The notes: a model not told the origin generated them from the letters alone. Counted from the stretch's first letter, positions 7,759 through 15,965 are shown. The stretch is DNA of 64,000 nucleotides from Leucobacter rhizosphaerae (GCF_022919175.1 NZ_CP095043.1:1922001-1986000), one strand, 5' to 3'. Numbers and translations are program-made.

Positions 7759-9071
7759 CGCATGCCGCGCTGCACCCGATAGGCCCGCAGCTGGTCGAAG
7801 GTGCCGTCGTCGACGCCGTACTCGATCACCGGGGCGACCTGATCGAACCAGGAGGTCGTCGACGGCGTGATCCCGGCGGCCGCATCGAGCAGCGCCTGCG
7901 TCGTCACGGGGATGATCTTGCCGGCGCTCATCGAGGCCGTCATCGACTGCTGCAGCGCGATCTTCCCGACCTGCGCGATATCGGCGCCCGAGAAGCCGTC
8001 GGTCGCCTCCGCGACCGCGACCACATCGACGTCGTCGGCGGGCTTGCCCGCGAGGTCTCCCTGCAGGATCGCGGCCCGCGCGACGGTGTCGGGAGGCAGC
8101 ACGAGCACGGTCTTGTCGATGCGCCCGGGGCGGCGCAGCGCGGGATCGATGTCCCACGGCCGGTTCGTCGCGGCGAGGAAGTAGACGCCCTCGTTCTGGC
8201 TCGACACCCCGTCGAGCTCCTCGAGCAGCTGGGTGACGATCATGCGCATCGACTGCGAACCGCCGCCGCCCGACGAGCGACGACCTCCCAGCGCGTCGAA
8301 CTCGTCGAAGAAGATCACGCACGGCGAGGCTGCACGAGCATCGTGGAACACACTCCGGATCGCCTTCTCACTGTCCCCGATCCATTTGCTCAGCAGGTCG
8401 GCGAGGGTGACGTGGATGAACGACGCGCCGAGGTCGCCCGCGATCGCCCGCGCGATGTAGGTCTTGCCGCACCCGGGCGGGCCGTACATGAGCAGCGAGC
8501 CGCCGGCCGTCTGCCCGAAGGCGGCCGCCAGCTCGGGGTTGCGCAGCGGCGCGAGGAAGGTCGAGTCGAGGTGCTGCTTGACCTCGGCGAGGCCCGCGAC
8601 GTCGGAGAGGGTCACCGCGGGGCGCTCGGCGTCCCAGAGCCCCGGCTGCGATGGGGCCTGTCCGTCCGCGGGACCCGCCGAGCCGCCGATCCCGACGCCT
8701 CCGCCTGGTCCACTCGCGTCGTCCGCGCTGGGGGCGGGGATCGGGGCTGGTGTGGTTCCGGTCGGTCCGGACGTTCGACCCGGGAACCGCTCACTCGGGG
8801 CTGCGGGCGGGGCGGCGGGCGGCGGCGTGCGCGTGTCCCGCGGGGCCTCGCTCGGCCCACCGCCGCGCATCCGCACCGCCATGAGGCGCGCGCGAAGCAG
8901 CTTCACGCGCGCGGGATCCGCGCCGTGCGCCTCGAACGCCTGCAGCTCCTCGGCCGCGCGATCCACGTCGTGCTGCAGCAGCAGCGTTACGAAGTCCTCA
9001 CGCAGGGAGAGATTCTGCGGATCCGCCGCCACTTCGGCCCCGATCACCTCGAGAAAGTCATCGTTCTGCAT
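7755..9071 (-). CDS. AAA+ ATPase of the classical (SpoVK/VPS4-like) clade, function unknown
   Basis: A 438-residue cytosolic ATPase with no membrane segment and no protease domain. Residues 1-70 are helical, 71-150 form a Pro/Gly/Ala linker, and about 152-400 form the AAA+ module. That module has Walker A GPPGCGKT (197-204), Walker B CVIFFDE (251-257), sensor-1 N303 and the second region of homology with candidate arginine fingers R313, R314 and R317. The pore-loop region KWIGDSEKAIR fits a substrate-threading hexamer. The start at 9071 is set by AAGGGGAG. It is the first gene of the cassette and its stop overlaps the next start. It is not the mycobacterial proteasomal ATPase (no coiled coil, no terminal HbYX) and not FtsH. 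Confidence 0.88.
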   Translation of the reverse strand: MQNDDFLEVIGAEVAADPQNLSLREDFVTLLLQHDVDRAAEELQAFEAHGADPARVKLLRARLMAVRMRGGGPSEAPRDTRTPPPAAPPAAPSERFPGRTSGPTGTTPAPIPAPSADDASGPGGGVGIGGSAGPADGQAPSQPGLWDAERPAVTLSDVAGLAEVKQHLDSTFLAPLRNPELAAAFGQTAGGSLLMYGPPGCGKTYIARAIAGDLGASFIHVTLADLLSKWIGDSEKAIRSVFHDARAASPCVIFFDEFDALGGRRSSGGGGSQSMRMIVTQLLEELDGVSSQNEGVYFLAATNRPWDIDPALRRPGRIDKTVLVLPPDTVARAAILQGDLAGKPADDVDVVAVAEATDGFSGADIAQVGKIALQQSMTASMSAGKIIPVTTQALLDAAAGITPSTTSWFDQVAPVIEYGVDDGTFDQLRAYRVQRGMR

Positions 9072-9220
9072 CGCGCTCCCCTTCGTGTCGCCTCCGATTC
9101 TGTCAGATGCGGATCGGCGCGCGGTGGGGGTGGTGCCGGCGGTGGGCGGCGTGCTTCGCGCACCGCGCCGATCCAACCTCGTCCACCCCGCTCTCGTCCG
9201 CGCCGGTCAACCCCGCCCCT

Positions 9221-9306
9221 CGCCACTTAGGGCGGAGATCTCAGGAATATCGGAGCGGATGCCAGGAAACCGTCCGCAATTGGTGAGATCTCCGCCCTAA
9301 GTGGCG
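9221..9306. repeat. Intergenic palindromic element, copy A (perfect 23-bp arms)
   Basis: The left arm 9221-9243 is the exact reverse complement of 9284-9306; it begins CGCCACTTAGGGCGGAGATC. The 40-nt centre contains a second short stem, GCGGA (9255-9259) with TCCGC (9273-9277). It lies 77 bp past the stop of kdgK. The core 9223-9304 has the same length (82 bp) as the other three copies. Confidence 0.9.
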
Positions 9307-9310
9307 CGGA

Positions 9311-9355
9311 AGCGCGGCGAGCGGAAGCGCGGCGAGCGGAAGCGCGGCGAGCGGA
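9311..9355. repeat. 15-bp tandem repeat, three perfect units
   Basis: The unit AGCGCGGCGAGCGGA occurs at 9311-9325, 9326-9340 and 9341-9355, followed by a degenerate piece. It directly abuts palindromic element A. Confidence 0.9.
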
Positions 9356-9382
9356 GGCGCGGGGTGCACGCACCCGCCGCGC

Positions 9383-10342
9383 TCAGCGCTGCACGGGATC
9401 CACAGCGCCGAGCAGTGCGAAATCCTGCCTGCGCGGCAGCCCCTCCCAATCCCCGGCGGTGAGGCAGGCGAACGCCCCGGCCGTCACCGCGGTCTCGAGG
9501 CGCAGCGGCAGCGAGGATCCCGCGAGTCGCTCCGCAAGGTACCCCGCGACGAAGGCGTCTCCCGCCCCGACCGTGTCGACCGCGGTGACCGGCACGGCGG
9601 CGCGCTCCAGGGTCTGCTCGCCCGCGGACGCGAAGCACCCCCGCTCGCCCAGCTTGATGACGGCCTCCTGCGGGCCGAGCGCCCGCAGCCCCGCGGCCAG
9701 CTCCGGCACGGAGCGATGGCCCAGCAGGATCGCCGCCTCGTCGTCGCCCGCGAACACGATGTCGGCGAGCGCCACGAGCTCGGTGAGCCGCGCCGCCGCA
9801 TCCACCCGGTTCCAGAGGGCGGCACGATAGTTGAGGTCGATCGATGTGAGCACCCCGGCGGCACGGGCCCGGCGCAGCGTCGACTCCGTGGCCTCCGAGG
9901 CCGACTCGGAGAGCGCGGGCGTGATCCCGGTGACGTGCACCAGTGCCGCCTGCTCGATGAGGGCGTCGGGCACGTCGGTGGGAGCGAGGCGGGATCCCGC
10001 ACTGTGCTTCCGGTAGTACACGACCTTCGAGGTGCCGCTCGTCGGGCGCTCCTTCAGCATGAGACCGGTCGGCGCGTCGGGATCCCGGATCACCCAGGGC
10101 TGCACCCCCTCGGCGCGGAGCTCCCGCTCGATCAACTCGCCCACGCTGTCATCGCCCAGGCGCCCGCACCACACGGCGTCGATCCCGAGCCGACTGAGCC
10201 CGATCGCGACGTTCGACTCGGCGCCGCCGAAGCCGAACTCCAGCGCGCGCTGCGTCACGAGGCGGCCCGGCTGCTGCTGGCGCAGCAGCCCCATCGACTC
10301 CCCGATCGTGAGGACGTAGGGCTGCGTGCCGGGACGGATCAT
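9383..10342 (-). CDS. kdgK: 2-keto-3-deoxygluconate kinase (PfkB family)
   Basis: A 319-residue ribokinase/PfkB sugar kinase that should phosphorylate 2-keto-3-deoxygluconate to KDPG with ATP. PfkB signature 1 is near FGGAESNVAIGLSRLG (38-53). Signature 2 is DTVGAGDAF (256-264), with catalytic base D262. It follows the aldolase gene with an ATGA overlap and is last in the operon hydroxyacid dehydrogenase-kduD-aldolase-kdgK. PfkB enzymes are hard to assign by motif alone; the KDG assignment rests on the neighbouring KDPG aldolase, KduD and KduI. Confidence 0.88.
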   Translation of the reverse strand: MIRPGTQPYVLTIGESMGLLRQQQPGRLVTQRALEFGFGGAESNVAIGLSRLGIDAVWCGRLGDDSVGELIERELRAEGVQPWVIRDPDAPTGLMLKERPTSGTSKVVYYRKHSAGSRLAPTDVPDALIEQAALVHVTGITPALSESASEATESTLRRARAAGVLTSIDLNYRAALWNRVDAAARLTELVALADIVFAGDDEAAILLGHRSVPELAAGLRALGPQEAVIKLGERGCFASAGEQTLERAAVPVTAVDTVGAGDAFVAGYLAERLAGSSLPLRLETAVTAGAFACLTAGDWEGLPRRQDFALLGAVDPVQR

Positions 10343-11001
10343 CGCGCACCCCCGAACCCGGCGTCCGCGATGCGCGCCGTGAGCTCACGTGCGCGCGCGG
10401 TCAGCGCGGCGAGATCGCCGCCCCGGAACGCGTCCTGCAGCAGCGGACCGCCCAGGCTCACCGCGCACGCGCCGGCCCGGAGCCAGTCGAGCGCTCCGTC
10501 GATGCTCACGCCACCCGAGGGCACGACCTCGATGCCGGGGAACGGCCCCCGGAGATCCGCCACGTACCCCGGGCCGAGCTGCGACGCCGGGAACACCTTG
10601 ACCGCGGTGGCACCGAGGGCCCAGCCGGCCTGCAGCTCCGTCGGGGTGAAGCCGCCCGGGAACACCGGCAAGCCCGCGTCCACGGCGACGCCGATCACCG
10701 CGGCGTTGGTCGTGGGGGTCACGAGATAGCCGCACCCGGTGGCCACGGCACGCCGCGCCTGCCCCTCGTCGGTGACGGTGCCGATCCCGATCTGCGCGGT
10801 CGCACCGAAGCGTTCGATCAGCCGAGGCACGGCCTCGAGCGTGCCGGGCGTGCTGAGCGTGACCTCGAGGTGCGTGACACCCCCGGCGAGGAGCGCGTCG
10901 ATGACGGGCGTGTAGGCCGCGGCGTCGGCGGCGCGCAGCACGGCGACGACCGGCGAGGTGCGGAGCGACTCCGGGATCGGCCGCCTGGTCTCGGCGCTCA
11001 T
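10339..11001 (-). CDS. eda: KDPG/KHG aldolase
   Basis: A 220-residue class I aldolase splitting 2-keto-3-deoxy-6-phosphogluconate to pyruvate and glyceraldehyde-3-phosphate. Active-site residues are visible: R23 in VVAVLRA, E46 in THLEVTL and Schiff-base K135 in AVKVFPAS, then the phosphate-binding PSGGV. ATG 11001 overlaps the kduD stop (ATGA), preferred over the in-frame ATG at 11013. The length is typical (about 213). Confidence 0.92.
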   Translation of the reverse strand: MSAETRRPIPESLRTSPVVAVLRAADAAAYTPVIDALLAGGVTHLEVTLSTPGTLEAVPRLIERFGATAQIGIGTVTDEGQARRAVATGCGYLVTPTTNAAVIGVAVDAGLPVFPGGFTPTELQAGWALGATAVKVFPASQLGPGYVADLRGPFPGIEVVPSGGVSIDGALDWLRAGACAVSLGGPLLQDAFRGGDLAALTARARELTARIADAGFGGAR

Positions 11002-11741
11002 CGGCCGAGCCATCCGCCGTCGACGGGCAGCACCGTGCCGTGGATATAGTCCGCGTAGGGGGTGCAGAGGAATACGACCGCGCTCGCGATGTCCTCGGGC
11101 CGCGCCCACCGTCCGGCCGGGATCCGCTCGCTGAGCTGGCGGAACCGCTCGGCGTCGGCGAGCAGCGCCTCGTTCATCTCGGTCTCGACGTACCCCGGAG
11201 CGATGGCGTTGACGTTCACCCCGCGCCCGGCCCACTCGTTGCTGAGCGCCTTCACGAGCTGCGCGACCGCGCCTTTGGAGGCGGCGTAGGCGGGCACCCG
11301 CATGCCGCCCTGGAACGACAGCAGCGAGGCGAGCGTGACGATCTTGCCCTGCCCGCGCTCGACCATGTGCGCACCGAAGCCCTGGCTGAGCTGGAACACC
11401 GCGCTCGTGTTGATCGCCATGACCCGGTTGAAGTCCTCGAGCGGGAAGGCGACCGAGTCGTGCCGGATCTGCGTGCCCGCGTTGTTCACCAGGATGTCGA
11501 CCGCGCCGATCGTGTCGATCGCGTCGCGAATCGAGGCCGCATCGGCGAAGTCGACGGCGACGTGCGCGAGCGCGCGCCCCTCGTCGGCGGCGAGCTGCTG
11601 CAGGTCCGGCGACGGTGCACTGCGCTGGAGCGTCGTCACGTCGGCGCCGCTGCGCAGCAGCGCACCGGCGATCGCCTCGCCGATGCCGCGCGAGGCGCCG
11701 GTGACCACAGCGGTCCGGCCGCTGAGCGTGCTATCGAACAT
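10998..11741 (-). CDS. kduD: KduD, 2-deoxy-D-gluconate 3-dehydrogenase / DKII dehydrogenase
   Basis: A 247-residue short-chain dehydrogenase that reduces 3-deoxy-D-glycero-2,5-hexodiulosonate to 2-keto-3-deoxygluconate. The cofactor motif TGASRGIG is at 14-21 and NNAG at 86-89, with catalytic S139, Y152 and K156. The C-terminal block IPAGRWARPEDIASAVVFL and the ending VDGGWLGR are characteristic of KduD among SDRs. It overlaps the upstream hydroxyacid dehydrogenase by 11 bp and shares ATGA with the aldolase. Confidence 0.9.
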   Translation of the reverse strand: MFDSTLSGRTAVVTGASRGIGEAIAGALLRSGADVTTLQRSAPSPDLQQLAADEGRALAHVAVDFADAASIRDAIDTIGAVDILVNNAGTQIRHDSVAFPLEDFNRVMAINTSAVFQLSQGFGAHMVERGQGKIVTLASLLSFQGGMRVPAYAASKGAVAQLVKALSNEWAGRGVNVNAIAPGYVETEMNEALLADAERFRQLSERIPAGRWARPEDIASAVVFLCTPYADYIHGTVLPVDGGWLGR

Positions 11742-12750
11742 CGCTCGCCCCCTGAGCGCGGCCGCTGAGCGCCGCGGCGTTCACGGTGTTGGCGACCACG
11801 CGGCCCTCGCAGACGTCGAGAATGTTCTCCATCGCGCGGCGCTTCAGCTCGGCGAAGGACTCCTCGCTGTACCACGCGGCGTGGGGGGTGAGCATGACCT
11901 GGTCGAACGCGACGAGCGGGCTCGTCACCGGCAGCGGCTCCTCCTCGAAGACGTCGAGCCCGGCGCCCGCGACGATCCCGCTCCCGAGCGCGCGCACGAG
12001 CGCGGCGGTGTCCATCACCCCGCCCCGGCAGGTGTTCACGATCTTCACGCCGCGCCGCATGCGCGCGAAGGCCTCGTCGTTGATCAGGTGCCGGGTCTGC
12101 GGGATCAGCGGGAGGTGGAGCGACAGCAGATCCGCCTGTGCGAGCAGCTCCTCCGGTGACACGACCTCGGTGCCGTCGGGGGTGGTCGATCCCGGAGCGA
12201 ATCGCGGGTCGGTGCCGATGACCCGGAAGCCGAGGCCGCGCGCCTTTCGCGCCGTCGCCTCACCGATCAGGCCCAGGCCGTACACGGCGAACGTCGACGC
12301 CGAGAACCGGTGCAGCGGCCGCACGGGATCGAGCTGCGCCTCCCCGCGACGGAGCCCCTTGTCGAGTGCGGGGAGTCCTCGCATCAGGGACACCGCATGG
12401 GCGATGGCGTGGTCGCTGACGTCCTCGGTGCCGTAGTCGGGCACGTTGCAGACGGCGACGCCGTGCGCGGTCGCCGCATCGACGTCGACGGTATCGACGC
12501 CCACCCCGTAGCGGCCGACGGCGGCCAGCCCTGGAAGAGCCGCGAGCACCGCGTCCGTCACCGGGGCGTACTGCGTGAGCAGCGCCGTGGCCCCGCGACC
12601 CGCGGCGATGACCTCGTCCGCAGTGGCGCAGGACGCGAGGATCAGCTCGAAGCCATACCGCTCGGCGACCTCCCGCTCGATCTCCACACTGCCGTGATCA
12701 CAGTCCGTGATCACCACTCGCCGCGCTTGCTGCTGCACTGATGCCTCCAT
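11731..12750 (-). CDS. D-isomer-specific 2-hydroxyacid dehydrogenase
   Basis: A 339-residue member of the D-2-hydroxyacid dehydrogenase (PGDH/CtBP-like) family. It has the nucleotide motif GLGLIG (about 159-164), the catalytic Arg in NTCRGG, the Glu in VFEEEPLP and the His in LTPHAAW. The substrate is unknown. As first gene of the uronate operon it may reduce a keto-acid side product or intermediate. ATG 12750 lies just after a KdgR-like operator; a longer upstream start is excluded by that operator and the IclR gene. Confidence 0.85.
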   Translation of the reverse strand: MEASVQQQARRVVITDCDHGSVEIEREVAERYGFELILASCATADEVIAAGRGATALLTQYAPVTDAVLAALPGLAAVGRYGVGVDTVDVDAATAHGVAVCNVPDYGTEDVSDHAIAHAVSLMRGLPALDKGLRRGEAQLDPVRPLHRFSASTFAVYGLGLIGEATARKARGLGFRVIGTDPRFAPGSTTPDGTEVVSPEELLAQADLLSLHLPLIPQTRHLINDEAFARMRRGVKIVNTCRGGVMDTAALVRALGSGIVAGAGLDVFEEEPLPVTSPLVAFDQVMLTPHAAWYSEESFAELKRRAMENILDVCEGRVVANTVNAAALSGRAQGASDVR

Positions 12751-12756
12751 CGGAAT

Positions 12757-12786
12757 CGAAATTTTGAAACATCATTTCATATTTCG
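12757..12786 (-). promoter_or_regulatory. KdgR-like operator upstream of the kduD-eda-kdgK operon
   Basis: TGAAACATCATTTCA (12765-12779) is a near-palindrome that matches the TGAAAC-N3-GTTTCA core known for enterobacterial KdgR boxes. It is flanked by a second, perfect pair of arms, CGAAAT (12757-12762) and ATTTCG (12781-12786). It sits 7-36 bp upstream of the first start codon, a good position for repression. Its binding by the adjacent IclR protein is inference. Confidence 0.7.
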
Positions 12787-12805
12787 ATGGAAACGCAAAG
12801 CGGCC

Positions 12806-13627
12806 TCAGGCCGTGAGCACCTCGGGCGCTCCGAGCACCTGGGAGACTCGGCGGGCGGCACGACCGACCATTGCACCGAAGCGCTGCTCGGTCTCCTCGG
12901 AGTCGATGCGGGCGGTCGGGCCCGCGAGACTCAACGCCGCGCACACACTGCCGGTGAAGTCGTAGATGGGGGCGGCGAAGCCGCGGATCCCGTCGCGGTT
13001 CTCGCCGTTGTCGATGGCGTACCCGCGCTCCCGCGTCTGCGCCAGGTCGAGGTGGAGCGCCTCGAAGGTCGTGATGGTGCGGGAGGTGCGGCCCGAGAGC
13101 ACCTCGGGCAGGTGCTCCTGCCGCACGTCGCTCGGCAGCTGCGCCAGGATCGCCTTGCCGATCGCCGTGGCGTAGGCGGGGATCGAGTCGCCGACCTTGC
13201 TGAAGATGCGGATGGGCTGCGGGCTGTCGACGAGCTCGATATAGACGACGTCGGTACCGGAGAGCACCCCGAGGTGCGCGGTCTCGCCCGACTCCGTGAC
13301 CAGGTCGCGCAGCACGGGGAGCGCGGCCTTGCGGGTGTCAAGCCGGCTCAGGTACTCCGACCCCAGCTTCGCGGTGAGCATGCCGAGCGAGTACACGCCG
13401 AGCTCCTCGTCGAAGTGCAGCAGGTTCCGGCGGGCGAGCGTGAGGAGCATCCGCTGCGTCGTCGCCTTGCTGAACCCGAGGATCCCGGTGCACTCGGCGA
13501 GCGTCACGCCCGGCCGCGGCGCGGCGGCGATGTACTCGAGGATGTCCACCGCCTTCTCGAGGCTCTGGGTTCCGGTGACCCGTTCTCCGGACGTCAGCCC
13601 GCCCGTTGAAATCACGCGTCCAGCCAT
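12806..13627 (-). CDS. IclR-family transcriptional regulator (KdgR-like)
   Basis: A 273-residue regulator. An N-terminal winged helix-turn-helix (about 18-80: SLEKAVDILEYIA, then FSKATTQRMLLTLARR) is followed by an IclR effector domain (about 95-265). ATG 13627 is chosen because GGAG lies 9 nt upstream; the 19-residue longer frame has no such site. It is flanked on both sides by uronate genes and by two TGAAAC/GTTTCA-type boxes. I infer that it represses both operons and is relieved by a keto-deoxy sugar acid, as for KdgR. Confidence 0.88.
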   Translation of the reverse strand: MAGRVISTGGLTSGERVTGTQSLEKAVDILEYIAAAPRPGVTLAECTGILGFSKATTQRMLLTLARRNLLHFDEELGVYSLGMLTAKLGSEYLSRLDTRKAALPVLRDLVTESGETAHLGVLSGTDVVYIELVDSPQPIRIFSKVGDSIPAYATAIGKAILAQLPSDVRQEHLPEVLSGRTSRTITTFEALHLDLAQTRERGYAIDNGENRDGIRGFAAPIYDFTGSVCAALSLAGPTARIDSEETEQRFGAMVGRAARRVSQVLGAPEVLTA

Positions 13628-13696
13628 TCGATCTCCGCCTTTCTCGGTGGCAGACCCTCGCATCCTCGCGAGGCGGCAGCACACCCTCTCATCTTA

Positions 13697-13718
13697 CGAA
13701 CCGACGGGGGTCGGTTCG
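13697..13718. promoter_or_regulatory. Perfect 9-bp hairpin in the iclR-cupin divergent region
   Basis: CGAACCGAC (13697-13705) is repeated inverted at 13710-13718 with a GGGG loop. It lies about 70 bp upstream of the IclR start, in its leader or promoter. Autoregulator site or transcript hairpin cannot be told apart. Confidence 0.6.
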
Positions 13719-13725
13719 ATTCGTG

Positions 13726-13774
13726 TTGACAACATTTCACCATTTATGAGACAGTGTTTCAAATTTAATTGAAA
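13726..13774 (+). promoter_or_regulatory. Promoter and KdgR-like operators upstream of the cupin/ABC operon
   Basis: A consensus -35 TTGACA is at 13726-13731. The -10 region (about 13749-13755) is weak and is covered by TGAGACAGTGTTTCA (13747-13761), which resembles the TGAAAC-N3-GTTTCA KdgR core. A further inverted repeat TTTCAA-N6-TTGAAA follows at 13757-13774. Overlap of operator and -10 suggests repression. Confidence 0.65.
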
Positions 13775-13824
13775 GATCGCGTCACCTGCACTCCGGGCGA
13801 CGTCGCCAGAAGGGTTCACATCTC

Positions 13825-14190
13825 ATGACTGCATTCCCGTTCGACCCGGTCAGCCGGGGAGATCTCGCCACCGCAGTGCTCGGCGAGAGTGCGAACCCTG
13901 CTCGGCTCATCTCCGGCACCCCCGAGGCGTCCGAGCTCGTGCTCCACGAGGACGCCACGACTGAGATCGGCGTGTGGGAGATCACCCCCGGAAGCTTCCA
14001 CTCCAGCAAGGTGGGCGTCTCCGAGTTCATGTACTTCCTCAGCGGATCCGGCACCATCACCCGGGAGTCCGGCGAGGTCGTCGAGATCACCGCCGGCAGC
14101 TTCGTTTCCCTCCCCGACGGATCGCACGTCGTCTGGGACGTGACCGAGACCTCGCGCAAGCTGTACATCATCACCCAGACTCAGGCCTGA
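13825..14190 (+). CDS. Small cupin-domain protein (DUF861/Cupin_3 type)
   Basis: A 121-residue single-domain cupin. The pattern EIGVWEITPGSFHSS (about 47-61), FMYFLSGSGTITRESGE (about 68-84) and HVVWDVTETSRKLYII (about 103-118) is that of the Cupin_3 group. The usual first metal motif is modified (EF instead of paired His), so metal binding is uncertain. It is the first gene of the plus-strand uronate operon, 32 bp before the permease. It may bind or isomerise a sugar acid; no reaction can be assigned. Confidence 0.8.
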   Translation: MTAFPFDPVSRGDLATAVLGESANPARLISGTPEASELVLHEDATTEIGVWEITPGSFHSSKVGVSEFMYFLSGSGTITRESGEVVEITAGSFVSLPDGSHVVWDVTETSRKLYIITQTQA

Positions 14191-14222
14191 CCCCAGGCCC
14201 CGCGCCCATCCGAGGATCGACG

Positions 14223-15965
14223 ATGACCCTGAGCACCACCGGGATTCCCACAGTCCGCCCGCCGAAGCGGTCGCTGTTCGACGCAGCGCGCCTGCCGAAG
14301 ATCGCCCTCGCGCTCGCCGCGGCCGGGTTCTTCATCATCTTCTTCTTCTGGCCCCTCCTCGACGTGGTGCTGCGCAGCATCAGCGTCGACGGGGTGATGG
14401 ACTGGGCGAACCCGCAGTTCACGCTGGAGAACTACCTCACGATCCTCCAGGACGAGTACCTCCACCTCGTCGAGTGGCGCACAGTGGTGCTCGCCGTCAA
14501 CTCGACGGTCCTCGCACTGCTGCTCGGCTTCCCGACCGCCTACTTCATCTCACGGCTCCCCGCCCGCGTGGCCGGGGTCGTGCTGCTCCTCATCCTGATC
14601 CCGTTCCAGGTCTCCATCGTCGTGCGGCTCTTCGCCGTGACCTCGATCCTCAGCCCGAACGGCCTGCTGAGCGAGGCGAGCCAGGCGCTCGGCGGCGAGA
14701 AGTTCTCCCTCCTGTACACGCAGGGCGGCACGCTGCTCGGCACGGTGATGTACCTCCTGCCCTACATGATCCTGATCCTGTACTCGGGCATGACGAGCAT
14801 CGACCACAACGTGATCCTCGCCGCGCGCACTCTCGGCGCCTCCGGCGTGCAGATCTTCTTCAAGGTGTTCCTGCCGCTCGTGCGCACCTCGATCTTGAGC
14901 GGCACCCTGCTGTGCTTCATCCTCGCGCTCAGCTTCTTCATCGTCCCGGCGATCCTCGGCGGGCCGCAGGAGCAGACGGTGGCCGTCTACATCCAGCAGC
15001 AGATCGACCTGTTCCAGTGGGGCGTCGCGTCGGCGCTCGGCGTGGTCCTCCTGCTCGCGACGCTCATCCTCTACGTTGCGGTGCTGCGCATCGGCGGCGG
15101 GTTCCAGGCCCCCGGCATGGGCGCCTCGCAGGCGAAGGGCGTGAGCCAGGATCAGCGGTTCTCCTGGTCGGGCGGCACCATCGTCACCGGCGCCCTCACC
15201 CTCGTCTCCCTGCTCGTGCTGCTGGTGCCGGTGCTCATCGTCTTCCCGCTCTCGGTCGGCGAGACCCAGACCGTCGTCTTCCCGCCCCGCGGCTTCACGC
15301 TCGAGTGGTACGGCGAGGTCGTGACCACAACCACCTGGCTCGACCCCATCGTCCGCAGCCTGCTCGTCGCGACGCTCACCGGCTTGGCCTCGACGGCGCT
15401 CGCGCTCTACCTCGCCCGCGTTGTGCAGACGGCGAAGTCGGAGCGGACGAAGCTGATCATCTCCGGGCTCGCCTTCGCCCCGATCATCACCCCGGCGATC
15501 CTGCTCGCGATCGGTATCTACGCGGTCGAGCTCCGGCTGAAGCTCGCGGGCACGATCCCGGGTCTCGTGTTCGCGCACACGCTGGTCTCGTTCCCGCTCG
15601 CCTTCGCGATCCTGAACACCTCGCTGGCATCACGGGGACTCGACCTCGAGACGGCCGCCTGGACGATGGGCGCCTCGCGCATCTCGGCGTTCTGGAAGGT
15701 CACCGTGCGCGGCATGATCCCCGCGATCCTGTCGGCCTTCGGCCTCGCCTTCGTCACCTCCTGGGATGAGGTCGTGCTCGCGCTCTTCCTGCAGACCGGT
15801 CCGGTCAAGACGCTGCCCGTCACGATCTACCAGTACCTCGAGAGCGGCATCGTGCCGACCGTGCCCGCCATCGCGGCGCTCCTGACCCTGCTGGTCATCG
15901 CAGTCATCATCATCCAACGCATCATGCAGTCTCGGAAAACCGCGGCCGCCAAGAACACGAAATGA
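14223..15965 (+). CDS. ABC importer permease, fused PotB-PotC type
   Basis: A 580-residue inner-membrane protein in which two polyamine/iron-type permease domains are joined in one chain. The first half (about 25-290) and second half (about 315-575) each have about six membrane spans and an EAA loop, AARTLGASGVQIFFKVFLP and AAWTMGASRISAFWKV. ATG 14223 follows GAGGATC; an upstream open frame overlaps the cupin and is discarded. The stop overlaps the ATPase start (ATGA). Context suggests uptake of unsaturated uronates or oligouronides, not polyamines; this is inference. Confidence 0.9.
   Translation: MTLSTTGIPTVRPPKRSLFDAARLPKIALALAAAGFFIIFFFWPLLDVVLRSISVDGVMDWANPQFTLENYLTILQDEYLHLVEWRTVVLAVNSTVLALLLGFPTAYFISRLPARVAGVVLLLILIPFQVSIVVRLFAVTSILSPNGLLSEASQALGGEKFSLLYTQGGTLLGTVMYLLPYMILILYSGMTSIDHNVILAARTLGASGVQIFFKVFLPLVRTSILSGTLLCFILALSFFIVPAILGGPQEQTVAVYIQQQIDLFQWGVASALGVVLLLATLILYVAVLRIGGGFQAPGMGASQAKGVSQDQRFSWSGGTIVTGALTLVSLLVLLVPVLIVFPLSVGETQTVVFPPRGFTLEWYGEVVTTTTWLDPIVRSLLVATLTGLASTALALYLARVVQTAKSERTKLIISGLAFAPIITPAILLAIGIYAVELRLKLAGTIPGLVFAHTLVSFPLAFAILNTSLASRGLDLETAAWTMGASRISAFWKVTVRGMIPAILSAFGLAFVTSWDEVVLALFLQTGPVKTLPVTIYQYLESGIVPTVPAIAALLTLLVIAVIIIQRIMQSRKTAAAKNTK

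Larger units (their letters stand above)
9072..9382. other. 311-bp intergenic region between the AAA+ gene and kdgK
   Basis: It holds the 5' region of the AAA+ gene, palindromic element A (9221-9306) and a 15-bp tandem repeat (9311-9355). I see no gene here; open frames that cross it are shadows of kdgK in other frames. Confidence 0.7.

Noticed and set aside
7755..9071. AAA+ gene as mycobacterial proteasomal ATPase or FtsH
   Set aside because: It lacks the coiled coil and C-terminal HbYX of the former and the membrane spans and HExxH of the latter.
9221..9306. Insertion sequence ends
   Set aside because: No transposase between or near the arms, no target duplication seen, and only 40 bp between arms.
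14550..15578. Minus-strand frame opposite the fused permease, very rich in Glu, Arg and His
   Set aside because: Complement of hydrophobic permease codons; not a real acidic protein.
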